Shown here: piece after piece, positions 34,629 through 44,241 of the stretch | Position numbering within the stretch: position 1 is the stretch's first letter | Layout of the letters: each line of letters opens with the position of its first letter | Source of the DNA: Sparassis latifolia | Lineage: Eukaryota; Basidiomycota; Agaricomycetes; Polyporales; Sparassidaceae | Length of the DNA stretch: 64,000 nt | Direction of reading: 5' to 3' | Assembly (NCBI GenBank): GCA_018466975.1 | Contig: CM031556.1 | Span: 3,658,001 to 3,722,000 of the forward strand | Notes under the pieces: model-generated | What the model was told of the DNA's origin: nothing | The model's database searches: none | Seen by the model: the letters and a program-made list of their open reading frames with translations, nothing else | Program-made: the position numbers and the translations under genes

Positions 34629-34799
34629 CGTAATATACTCTATGTACCTCCCTCCCGCTGACTAATCCTGTTTCACTGACCAATCCGCATCGTCGTTGCT
34701 GTATGCCATGAGACCCCACATGGCAAAAGGTGATGAGGATCGGTAGCATATGGTGCGGCGGGGCCCTGTATATAGAGTATATTACGGGTCACCGCTCCA
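34616..34799. repeat. 184-bp inverted-repeat element with perfect 28-bp arms
   Basis: 34616-34643 (TGGAGCGGTGACCCGTAATA..) is the exact reverse complement of 34772-34799 (..CGGGTCACCGCTCCA). The left arm overlaps the right half of the inverted-arm site at 34605-34628, so the second arm duplicates half of that site. No clear target duplication is visible. It may be a small MITE or a remnant of an earlier Crypton end. Confidence 0.7.
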
Positions 34800-35648
34800 A
34801 AGCCTACCATGTATAGTACAGAAAACCGGCGTTCCTGATTGGGACCCAAGCCGGAATATACCTCCCTCCCTCCCTCCCTTAAGATACCGCCCGTGGGAAC
34901 ATCAAAGCACAATGCCGTTGACAGGCTGTCACGACATCCCTTCGCATTTTGTGGATTACCTAAAATTTTGGGGACATTGAGAAATATTCGGAACTACCGT
35001 AGAGAAGCTACAATCTACTGCAACTTTGCTCACGATTGACCATTTATTCTTCAACAATGACCACGAGATTAAGGTACAGTAGTTCGAATGTCCCCCGAGC
35101 CGTGACCTACCACTGCAGCCTGCCGGTGGACTGAGAGTGCGCGAAGTCAAGAACCTGCACTTCGAAGGGTGGGACCTTAATCATGAGGATGATCCTGTGC
35201 GCAAATTCATATCAGATGGTGCTCCTCATCATTCGCTGTCGCAGTGAGAATCCGACGACGGCATAGCCAGTGCAGGACACACCGCCAATACACAGGCGAA
35301 CATAGACGGGGAAAGCTAGAGCGTAGAAAATGCGGAACAATTACATAGAGTTCACATTGCGGTTGAAGACATCTGATATAATGCTAGTCAAACACACAGC
35401 AACTGTGAATGCAGGTTATTCCAATCGCATTCATGATGATGCACCAGTAGCAGGAGAACCTCCTCACTCCCCCGGTGGCCTCAGCACCAGGCTAAGACTG
35501 AATTTCTGAGAACCGCCAGTCCCCCACGTCAATTCGCTCGAACCCTACAAAAAGCATCAGGCTGATTTCCGACTAACATAGCAAGCATCACTTACTGCGG
35601 ATACATTAACATCATAATCAATATCTAGATTTCATGTAGGGTATAACA
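34800..35648. other. Intergenic, no supported gene
   Basis: AT-richer DNA with a CTCCC microsatellite near 34862-34880. Only short frames occur. Confidence 0.5.
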
Positions 35649-36623
35649 TCAGTTCATTCTCTTCCGAACCTTCAGAAAATTCAACACACTCATGGATATT
35701 TCATCGATACGCATGCGTGTACTGAAGACCGAGAAGCCGCGGATGGGCATGATGAAGCTATCCCACTGGAAGAACATGTCATTCAGCAATGTAATTGAGG
35801 AATTTTATGAGGCGTTCAGTAGTTAGGCAAGCAGTTGGATAGACTTACCGTGCCAGTGCCCGAGGTTGTGAATTCCACTCCCTTACCATCGAACGTGACT
35901 TCGCCACTTTGCTGTCCGCTCAAGTAGATATTGAAGACATCCTCGTACTTTGCGTCGAAGGAAAGAGAATCCATCCCACCATTCCGGATCAACGTCATCA
36001 AACGATCGTATTGAATGGTGACTGCCAATTGAGGACTGCTCTGTTAGTAGTGGGAGGTATGCTTGCAGCATTACAACGTACATCGTGTATAGCCTGTTCG
36101 CTCTCCGTTTGGGTCATATTGCGGTTCTCCCGATCCAGTGGGCGGCAGTTGCTGTTCAGCCTTGAAGGAACTCGTATCGCCCAGGAGTAGACCATCGATG
36201 GAGGCTTTGACGTTGATTTTCACGCTTTGAAATAATGGCGCAGCCTTGCAGCTACCACTATGGACGAGAATAACCCAGATTTCGCCGCCGATTGTCGTGA
36301 AATTGGGGTCCTCGATACTCGCACCGGTCACGTACGCATACGCAGTAACCGTGTAGTTGATATGATCGTCCCATTGTCTGACCGTGTAGTCCTCTCTGGT
36401 TCAGAAGGAAGTTTAGCGGCAAAACCACCACGCCAGGCTGAACCCGGAAGTGGACTACAAACTTGCGGAAGGCGTTCGACACGTCCGCTGCCGGAGGTGT
36501 CAGTTGATTGATGTTGTATGAGGGAGGGGGCGGCAGAGACGCAGATGCTGCAATCTCAGAGGTCCCAACGGGGACGACAGTGCCGGGAGCGGGAGTGGCT
36601 GAAGAGGACATTGGGGTGGACAT
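35649..36623 (-). CDS. Protein of unknown function, multi-exon
   Basis: A gene of at least four exons and roughly 260 residues. It starts MSTPMSSSATPAPGTVVPVG at 36623 with a low-complexity Ser/Pro/Ala head. NAFRKFVVHFRVQPG is then joined by a 40-nt intron (GTGGTG..AGAGAG) to DYTVRQWDDHINYTVTAYAY and TTIGGEIWVILVHSGSC. Further exons contain YDRLMTLIRNGGMDSLSFDA and VFNIYLSGQQSGEVTFDG. The last exon reads WDSFIMPIRGFSVFSTRMRI and ends VRKRMN at 35649. There is no signal peptide. The alternating hydrophobic pattern suggests a mostly beta structure. I do not recognise the family. Confidence 0.6.
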
Positions 36624-37278
36624 TGGGAGCGTCGCAATCGTTCGGGAATGTCTACACAGGGTGGGTCCTCCTTATATATACAATGCCCTCGTAGGCCGGA
36701 AGACCCATATCTCCGCTGCCAGTGCACACCACGGGACCCATACTTGTGCTTAATGTATAGCAATACATAGCTACAAAATCAGTTAGAATGTGCTCAGTGA
36801 CAGTGCTTCCATAATGATTGACATACTTGGGCTATCATCTTCCCATGACTTATCCTGCATCCGTTCGGAGATGGACCTACCCACGGCGTCTGAGGCTGAG
36901 ACTGATTGTGCGGATATATAGTGGTCAGATGAAGTTCCCTTATTCGAATCATGTCGAGTCGTGAAGACCACACTCCCACTATCACAACAGACAACAGCTC
37001 ACCACCAGCCGCAACAAGCATCGGATAGCAGAGATGGAATTGTCTTAAAGGCACCTTTCTGAGCTTCTTGGTGTGCACTCAACAAATAGTTTTTCCGGCA
37101 ACAGGGTATGTTCGGCCTGAGACGCCAGCGTCTCAGGCTAGTGCCATACATGGAAGGTGATCGGAGGATGTTACAACTGTCCTCCGAGTGACAAGTCATT
37201 GCAGCTGATCTTTTGTCCACCGGTGCAGCGCGATGGACAGTTGATGTCCATCAAGATAATTCCATCCCTGCAATCCAC
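36624..37278. other. Intergenic with a 24-bp palindrome
   Basis: No gene is supported. 37115-37138 is a perfect palindrome with 11-bp arms (GCCTGAGACGC / GCGTCTCAGGC) around CA. The distal end (37196-37278) may be the remainder of an ORF interrupted by the element at 37279. Confidence 0.6.
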
Positions 37279-38192
37279 TGGTCTCGTACCCAGACGGTTA
37301 TCTCATCGCACCCTACCACCGCAGATAACACGTCTGGGGCAGTTTGATAGAGCCCTCCTACCTTACAGTTAGCGCCCGTTAAGCGCCAGATAAGCGATAG
37401 ACCATGGGCTAGGTCTGTGCCGAATCAGGCAACTGTTGCGAAGCTTGAATGTCCTCCTTCATTGAAGATCAAGCTATCATAGGCATGCACATCTCAGAAC
37501 TAGCACGAACACTGTATAGTAATGCTGTAAATGCCTCTAGAAACATTTTAGCACCACAGGAAGAGCCCGAGCATATTTTCAGCCAGATTCCTTGACATTT
37601 TCACTCAAAGTAGCTGGCTTAATGCATTTCCGGTGCTCCAATGTGCCAGCGCGAGCTCAGAGTATCCGGGCCATCTCAGAAAAGCTTCAGAGGTTCTCGG
37701 GAACTCACTCCCATCAAATCTCCTCAAAAAATACATGTAAAGTGGGCATAGAGATCAAAAGTCGCGCTCGATGAGTGTGCAGGCACATAATTAAGAAGCA
37801 CGTAAGCGAGGCTTCTCGAGCGGCTAACGGGCGCTAACTGTAAGGTAGGAGGGCTCTATCAAACTGCCCCAGACGTGTTATCTGCGGTGGTAGGGTGCGA
37901 TGAGATAACCGTCTGGGTACGAGACCACAATCCACCTCCATTGATAGGTTGTCCGAGGCCATTGCCCGTTGTGTATGTGCAGTGGACTACGATCACCTGT
38001 CGGAGCGAAGTGGCGGGCTACGTACGCGGCAGGATCGGGGCCGACGTGCTGTTTCGGAGCGGAGGTGACGCGGATATTGCGGCCCGTGAAGGACGAGAAG
38101 ATGGTGGCTGTACTCTTTCGTTGCGTCTCGGTCTTTTGTTGTTCCTGCTGTTGTACTTTGGTGACGTTGGTACTATGAATATTTTCGGACAT
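37196..38192 (-). pseudogene. ORF interrupted by the 649-bp element
   Basis: Upstream of the element on the minus strand is an ATG frame from 38192 (MSENIHSTNVTKVQQQEQQK). A second frame in the same exon area (QVIVVHCTYTTGNGLGQP) runs into the insertion. With the element and one 8-bp duplicate ignored, that second frame stays open across the junction for about 54 codons, ending SIALHRWTKDQLQ at 37196. This hints that a coding exon was split. The product is unknown and the exon structure uncertain. Confidence 0.3.
37279..37927. mobile_element. 649-bp inverted-repeat element with 103-bp TIRs and 8-bp target duplication
   Basis: Arms 37279-37381 and 37825-37927 are perfect reverse complements (outer end TGGTCTCGTACCCAGACGG). 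Both flanks carry CAATCCAC (37271-37278 and 37928-37935), an 8-bp target duplication as made by hAT-type transposases. The 440-bp interior has no coding frame of note. Identical arms and target duplications indicate a recent insertion. Confidence 0.93.
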
Positions 38193-39047
38193 TTACCAGC
38201 TCGTTACTGGACAGAAGGACTCTTCGTCGATGCTCGCATCGTCGGTACTATGCCCTCATGGACGGAAAAGGCGGTAGAAGACCTCACTCTTTCATGCACA
38301 TATTACACCAGACTCCAAAGATCTAATTTTTAGCAGAGACAGCGGGAGTCTACAGACATCAGTAACGCGTAGAACAAAGAGGGTCTGCATCAAGCATCAT
38401 GTAAGCATATCGCGCACCTAGTCTACACGATCGATAACCTCTTCCTGAGTAGGGGACGGGCGCACACTACACCGCAGTCCAGTTATAATAATACCTCTTG
38501 GATGATGTCCTTGCAGGCCTTGAGGCCTATATTCACTGTGGCACCCTTTGTTCAACGGTGCTTGTGGGTATTACGGCGGGTATGGGTATGACGACCGCCT
38601 CGGTGGTGCTGGGTAGTCTTACCGTGGCCAGCGAGCTTCTCGCTGTTGAACCGGTCTTACGCGACTTACGCGGACCCGCGAATAGGGCGATGGCGCACTT
38701 TGAAGCTTGAAGTCGCGCGTGTGCGTTCCTGGAAACTATCATCTGCCTGTATCTGATTCTAATCATCAGTTCGCTCGTCGCCAGTGAACGTTGCGTTTCG
38801 CTCGGCGTGACAATCACCCATTGCACGATCAAATCCCCCGTTTTGAGCTCCCAGTCATTGCAGTGAGTAACGCAGCTCGTTAGAGGATCAGCTAACTCGC
38901 CTTATGGAGGCTGTGTATGTCAATGTCAGATGTTGATGGACGTACACCATGATCCGCGTGCGTCGGCCTGCCGACGATCAGCATTGTCTCCACCTCTGCA
39001 TATGTCGAATTCAACATGAGCAATGCAAGGGCGTCCGGGACAGCACG

Positions 39048-39054
39048 TATAAAA
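39048..39054 (+). promoter_or_regulatory. TATA box of His-rich gene B
   Basis: TATAAAA about 240 bp upstream of the ATG at 39293, in the same sequence context as the TATA box of gene A. Confidence 0.6.
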
Positions 39055-39292
39055 GGAGCTAAGGGAGCGGCTACTTTCTCCAGCTCCTCAGTTTTTTCCG
39101 GGCTCAACTTCCAAGTTCAAGTACCGGATAGTGAGCTCTTGTCGTCGATTACTATGCGACCTATGTGTTTTAACCAGATTTTCTTTTAGCTTGACTTGTT
39201 CCCTTCGCTTTCGACACTATCGTCAATTAATTTTTCTTCACGATCCTTCCCCTTCTCACGACCCCAGGCCTTTATTTTAGTCCTGAATCAAG

Positions 39293-40305
39293 ATGCGTTC
39301 TTCCACCTTCCTTGCAATGGTCACTGTTGTGGCTACTCCTGTTCTCGTCGGGTGAGTCCATTTATTAAAATTCCACTGTACAGCCATTGATAGTCCTCAT
39401 TCAGCGCTGTCCCCACTCCGGCCGATGGCTCTGAGGCTCTGAGCTTCGGTGACGGCTTGAAAATTGGCAAGGATGTCTTAGGCAATTTCCAGAGTGGCAA
39501 CAACAACAAGAACCAGCAGCACTCCCGGTGAGCATCCGTCAGCTTGGTTGCATCGTTGGGTTAGATCTCATTCATTGCTAGTGACTACGAGGAGCTTCTG
39601 GCCCGCGATTTCGACGACATTATGGCGCGTGCTGAGCCTGCTCCCACTCACGCCGTGCATGAGCATGTTCACCAGCATGCCCACAAACACCATGCCCATA
39701 AGCACCAGGAGAACCTCAAGCATCACTACGATCAGAAGGACGTTCCCGGGCATGCGCACCAAGCTGAGCACACTGCGGAGCACTTTGTCACGCACCCTAC
39801 TTCCGAGCACGCTGTCGTTTCCCCTGCGCACCTCGTGCGCGAGCCTTCTCCGTACAGGCCAGCGAGCAGCCACGCAGGCGTCAGGCCTCGGGATATTGAA
39901 GAGCGCGAGCCTTCTCCGTACAGGCCACCGAGCAGCCACTCGGGGGTCAGGCCTCGGGATATCGAAGAGCGCGAGCCTTCTCCATACAGGCCACCGAGCA
40001 GCCACGCGGGCGTCAGGCCTCGGGATATTGAAGAGCGCGAGCCTTCCCCGTACAGGCCAGCGAGCAGCCACGCGGGCGTCAGGCCTCGGAATATTGAAGA
40101 GCGCGAGCCTTCTCCGTACAGGCCAGCGAGCAGCCACGCGGCCGTCAGGCCTCGGGATATTGAAGAGCGCGAGCCTTCCCCGTACAGGTCAGCGAGCAGC
40201 CATGCGGGCGTCAGGCCTCGGAATATCGAAGAGCGCGAGCTCAAGGATCGCGACTGGTACAATGACATCTTCGCTCGCAGCACGAACCTTGATGAGCTAG
40301 ACTGA
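39293..40305 (+). CDS. Secreted His-rich repeat protein B
   Basis: Paralogue of the 23933-25460 product, about 300 residues in three exons. The signal peptide (MRSSTFLAMVTVVATPVLVG), the AVPTPADGSEALSFGDG exon, the two introns and the YEELLARDFDDIMARAEPAP start of exon 3 are almost unchanged, as is a shortened His-rich part (HEHVHQHAHKHHAHKH). The rest differs: six tandem 22-residue units (EPSPYRPASSHAGVRPRDIEER) replace the middle of protein A. The C-terminus (YNDIFARSTNLDELD) matches the end of A, but the third intron of A is absent. No KR or RR site lies in the repeats. Role unknown. Confidence 0.8.
39841..40236 (+). repeat. Six-unit 66-bp in-frame minisatellite
   Basis: Units start at 39841, 39907, 39973, 40039, 40105 and 40171 and are contiguous, 66 bp each. 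They differ at only a few positions (P/A, S/A, D/N changes), so the array is recently expanded or homogenised. It lies entirely inside His-rich gene B. Confidence 0.97.
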
Positions 40306-40442
40306 TGTGCTGGGTTTTGCATCGCCGTGTAGTCAGTTAACAGCCGTAGCGAATGCTTGGATATACCGAGAAGTTTACTTTTGCATAAGCTCATGCACCA
40401 TGTCGTGAGCATGAGGCGGTGTGTGATCATCCAGTCTGTCGG

Positions 40443-40543
40443 TAGGACAATTGCATCGCAATTGAAAGAGTACTTGGACAAACTAGGAAGAAGGATGCGG
40501 GAGACACTTAAAACTCCACGATCGATGTCGCGGGTTCACAATT
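40443..40543 (+). repeat. About 100-bp repeat, copy 2 (with 28137-28245)
   Basis: Same segment as at 28137-28245, lacking a few bases. It follows the His-rich gene B directly, whereas in block A the GH20 gene lies between. Confidence 0.85.
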
Positions 40544-40891
40544 GTACCTTCATTAAATATAAGATAGGTCTGAATAAGGCACTGAAGCTGGAGAGCAGCT
40601 ACACTTTAAAGCTTTACGGCTCACAGCAAACTTACCGATGCTCTGTACGGCTTTACACTACGCCTCAATTTCTATGGATTCTAAGGAGATCATGTGCACC
40701 GGCGGAAATTTGCGACCTAATGTTGCTTCTACAAGTACTCGACGAAAGGTATTATGCCACTTCTTTACCTTAAGATTGCACTATGATATAAGCGAATATG
40801 AGGTGCACGAGGGAAGCATACTGCATAGATAACCATACAGTGTCACATGATAGCAGCGGACATACGACAGCGTGTCTGATCGACAGATTGT
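40544..40891. other. Intergenic 3' flank of RPS9
   Basis: No gene seen beyond the repeat copy at 40443-40543. It contains the 3' flank of RPS9. Confidence 0.5.
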
Positions 40892-41737
40892 TTACTCGTC
40901 CTCTTCCTCTTCGCCACCTTCCTCCTTCTTCGCAGCCGCAGCGGCGCGCTTGCGCTTGACGCGGCCGGGGCGGCCTCCACCGTACGGCGAGGTGAGAGCG
41001 AAGTCAATGTGTTTTTGGGAGTCAAGTCGGACGATAAATGAAGGGACATTGACAACTTGCTTGCCAACGCTGTAGGGTAAGGTCATAAGCACGATATCTA
41101 AAAACAAAGTAAGACAACCGGGAACACACCGGATATGTCTTTGTCTGATAAGCACACGCGCGTGGTGGATACTCTTAGCCAACCCACTCTTGAAGACCTG
41201 GGTTTGTAGCCTTCGCTCCAAGAAGTCCTCAATCTTCAGCGACAATACGTAATCGAGACGCATGCGGGATTCGTCGAGCACACCAATGCGGACGAGTCGG
41301 CGAATGAGGGCGTTACCCTCGAAGAGACGCTTGGGGTCCTTCACGTCGAGCTTGAGAAGCTCACGCGCGGCACGACGGATCTTGGACAAAATAAGACCAA
41401 TGCGCCAGATCTCACGCTTGTTGCGCAGGCCGTACTCTCCGGCGAGCTATACACAAACGAATTCCTCTAGCATCCGAACAGCGCAGAAACGGGTGACGGA
41501 CCTTCAGCTCGGCATCGAGACGAGGGGCCTCGTAAGCACGACGCGGTGGCTTGTAACTGTAGTTATCATCGTGATGATAATGGGGCACGGCTTTCAATCA
41601 GCACGGTGCATCCCTCCACTAAAGTGGATCTTGAATGAGAAACGCTCACGTCTTGCTGTGATTCCGCGGGGCCCTAAATAACGCAAGTCAGCACAAACGC
41701 ATCTTGCGAGACGATAACGCAGGAATTACCTAGGCAT
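40892..41737 (-). CDS. RPS9: 40S ribosomal protein S9 (uS4)
   Basis: Small-subunit ribosomal protein, about 195 residues. The first coding exon is only 8 nt (ATG CCT AG at 41737), spliced (GTAATT..ATTTAG) to give [12 protein letters not shown] second intron (from GTGAGC) precedes [18 protein letters not shown], a third precedes [20 protein letters not shown], and a fourth (GTGTGT..CTACAG) lies between RQRHIR and [11 protein letters not shown]. The S4 RNA-binding segment ([20 protein letters not shown]) is complete. The C-terminus is Ala/Lys then Glu-rich ([17 protein letters not shown]). Every exon joins in frame. It is divergent from RPL21, with 251 bp between start codons. Confidence 0.96.
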
Positions 41738-41988
41738 TTTTCTTGAGGATGGCGGACGGAACTATGAGAGAGCCTAGCGGGATGCGAGGGAGTATACAAA
41801 TCCGTGCAAACAGACAAGGTTAGCCAGCGCCACAACTGTAAAGCACCAATGCCCAGCCACTCGGCATTTCCCGAGCCGCCATTTCACAGACGTCGATCCC
41901 AGCACCACCGCCAACAGCGACCACTGTGAGTGTTCTGGTTGTACGCCGTGTCTGACGACCGAATTCCGACCTTGTTGCAGCCCTCAAG
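41738..41988. promoter_or_regulatory. Divergent promoter of RPS9 and RPL21
   Basis: The 251-bp spacer probably drives both ribosomal protein genes. It includes a likely 5' UTR intron of RPL21 at 41926-41980: GTGAGT donor, CTGAC branch-like site, TTGCAG acceptor, ending 8 nt before the ATG. Confidence 0.6.
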
Positions 41989-42664
41989 ATGCCGCACTCA
42001 TTCGGTTACCGGGCGCGTACGCGCGACATGTTCAAGCGGGGCTTCAAGAGTGCGCAGAATTAAGTATCCGATATATGCTGGAGGAAGTTGACTCGAATAT
42101 TTGCAGAGCATGGTCCTATCAAGTTGTCGACATACCTCGTTACCTATCGCGTCGGAGACATCGTAGATATTAAGGCGAACGCTGCGCAGCAAAAGGGGAT
42201 GCCCCACAAATACTACCACGGGTGCGTTGATCCGTCTCTGGTTACGCGGCCTCCGTGAGGGTGCTCACAATTTACTTTCGGTGCGCAGTCGGACTGGTAT
42301 TGTGTACAACGTCACACCAAACGCTGTCGGTGTTATCGTCAACAAGGTCGTCGGCAACCGCTACATCGAGAAGCGTGTTAACATCCGAGTGGAGCACATC
42401 CGGCACTCGAAGTGCAGGCAGGAGTTCTTGGACCGAGTGCAGAAGAACCACGATGAGCACGTAGCGGCGCGTGAGCGGGGTGGTAAGTCATCGATCTGCG
42501 CTTCGTCGCAGTGAAATGTGCGGTGATTCTGACGTACTACTATGTTGTCAGAGCGGGTTACCCTGAAGCGTAGTCCTGTCCTTCCCCGCGGCGCGCAAAC
42601 CATATCTACCAGCGGCAACGAGCCCCAGACGATGGTGCCCGTACGCTACGAGACGACCATTTAA
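41989..42664 (+). CDS. RPL21: 60S ribosomal protein L21 (eL21)
   Basis: Large-subunit ribosomal protein of about 160 residues. Exons: [20 protein letters not shown]; then (intron GTGCGC..TTGCAG) [20 protein letters not shown] and [11 protein letters not shown]; then (intron GTGCGT..GCGCAG) [20 protein letters not shown] and [19 protein letters not shown]; then (intron GTAAGT..TGTCAG) [20 protein letters not shown], ending PVRYETTI at 42664. It matches the eL21 family over the full length with no breaks. Confidence 0.97.
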
Positions 42665-43061
42665 AATCCCGTTTCATCCTCCATCCGACGTATCGCTTCT
42701 CCGGGTTATGTCTTGCCATTGTTTTCTTCATGTATGTTCATGCAATGATAAGCGTAACATGTACAACATTGCAAGTATGCTTGCAAGCAGTATTGTCATC
42801 GACCCCGTCAACGGACTCATGACGCCTGGAGTCAATGCGTGTGAACTTGTTGGAGTAGAATATTTCAATTATTTGGCACTACAGTGAACGGTGGAAACGG
42901 TGAACTACAAGCTGAACTCCTCGAAAAGAGGAGTGGAACACGATATATTCGCGCAAGTCGCAACGGGCTCAGCCATTTTGTCGGACAAATCGCTTTTACG
43001 TAAGGTGGCTGGCTGGTATGAGGCGTGAATTCGGCGTGGACGAACGTTACTCTGTGCCACC
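42665..43061. other. Intergenic between RPL21 and the SCI1-like gene
   Basis: 3' flank of RPL21 and promoter of the next plus-strand gene. No element recognised. Confidence 0.4.
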
Positions 43062-44241
43062 ATGCCTTCAGAATCGTACCCTCGGGACCGTTCACACTCG
43101 CGCTCAAGAGATCGTTCGCGTTCCGGCTCTCCAGAAAGGCGCATTCAACTGCCCAGCGGCGCCTCACCCATCTCCGAGTCTGACTACTTCCTGAAGAGTG
43201 ACGAGTTCAGGATATGGCTCAAGGACGAAAAGCGCAAGGTTCGCGTGGCATGAGTGTCTTTGAAATCTCTTCCTTACTGTTTCCCTGGTTGCCAGTATTT
43301 CGACGAACTGACGAGTGACAAGGCGCGAAGGTGAGGGTGCCGGACGCGTCACACGGTGATTGCTGAACGATTGAGATAGATATTTCCGAAAGTTTGTGAA
43401 GGTGCCAACGAATTACTGCGTTGCTGAATTTTATTCCTTACTGACAATTGATGACTTATACCAGGCGTGGAACGGTGGAAAACTCCCCAGTAAGTCATCA
43501 CACGTATGCATGTCGCATATCGACGATTTGCGTTCCACAGAGTCTCTGTACGCTGGAGTAGATCCCTCGCAAGCAGCAAGCAGCCACACAGCATACAGGT
43601 GGTCATTCACCTCCAAGGCTTCCCGTGCCGAGGCCGATGCCCTCCGCGCCGCCCGCGAAGAAGTCGGCTCAGCGACATATAATCGACCCTCACATACCGA
43701 TGCGCGCGCGTCCAGAGGTGCGCGGCTGCAGGGCCCCACACTCCCCTCCGCGTCTGATATGACGCTTGCGCGCGAGACGGCGGACGAGGCGCGCGCGGCG
43801 GAGCGCGACTACCAGCGCAAGCGTGACAAGCGGGAACAAAAGGAGCGCGTCGAGGAGGTGGTCGGCCCGAAGCCGCTCGGGCGCGAGGGGATGCTCGAGA
43901 AGAAGCGCACACAGCGGGAGAGCGACCGCGAGTTCCGGGAGCGCGGGGACGAAGGGCTGGAGTTGGATGAGTCCACACTGCTGGGCGGCGGAGACAGTTT
44001 CAAGGACAGGTGAGTACGCTATTGGCTCGGTCAGCTTTGGGTTTCTAATGGATTTGAACCGGTGTCATAATGGGACAGGATCGCTAAACGAGACGCGGCG
44101 CGCAAGCGCTTCGAGGAGAAGAAGTTCGGCGGGAGGGACGAGAGGTTGTCTGCGGCGCGTGAGCGCGCCGACGCCATACGGCAGAAGGACAAGGCGACTA
44201 TGGACATGTTCATGCAGCTGGCGAAAAATAAGTTCGGCTGA
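43062..44241 (+). CDS. SCI1-like nuclear protein with SR-rich N-terminus
   Basis: About 300 residues. The ATG at 43062 is in a GCCACCATG context. The N-terminus is Arg/Ser-rich (RSHSRSRDRSRSGSPERR). A conserved block is assembled over four short introns: ISESDYFLKSDEFRIWLKDE, then KRK|YFDELTSDKARR|YFRKFVK|AWNGGKLP|SLYAG. This block resembles eukaryotic proteins of the SCI1 (style cell-cycle inhibitor) type, which have an SR-like head and may link to splicing or the cell cycle. A long charged, helical, Arg/Glu-rich part follows (RDKREQKERVEEV, LDESTLLGGGDSFKDR). The last exon begins IAKRDAARKRFEEKKFGG and ends FMQLAKNKFG. The family assignment is by memory of the block; the role in this organism is unknown. 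Confidence 0.7.

Larger units (their letters stand above)
28394..34631 (-). mobile_element. Putative Crypton element (boundaries inferred)
   Basis: The recombinase gene lies between two copies of the GGTCACCGC-N6-CCGGTGACC arrangement, at 28396-28419 and 34605-34628, with further GGTGACC/GGTCACC half-sites just inside (about 28469, 34565 and 34594). Taking these as edges gives a 6.2-kb segment, about 5.7 kb without the nested MITE. 33258-34604 is GC-rich leader or promoter DNA with no other gene. I could not identify flanking target duplications, so the limits are a hypothesis. Confidence 0.45.
38528..40435 (+). repeat. Duplicated block, derived copy (B)
   Basis: Aligns with 23126-25590. It begins inside a copy of the last exon of the TRF4-like gene (38528-38650) in which a TAC codon has become TAG after RLGGAG. 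It continues through the promoter, 5' UTR and His-rich gene, and ends beyond that gene's stop. The start of the homology inside a gene of block A shows that B derives from A. Confidence 0.85.

Noticed and set aside
39841..40236. Possible CRISPR-like array or Kex2-processed peptide precursor
   Set aside because: Repeats are contiguous and in frame without spacers, so this is not CRISPR. The units contain no KR or RR sites, so a classical Kex2-type precursor is not supported.
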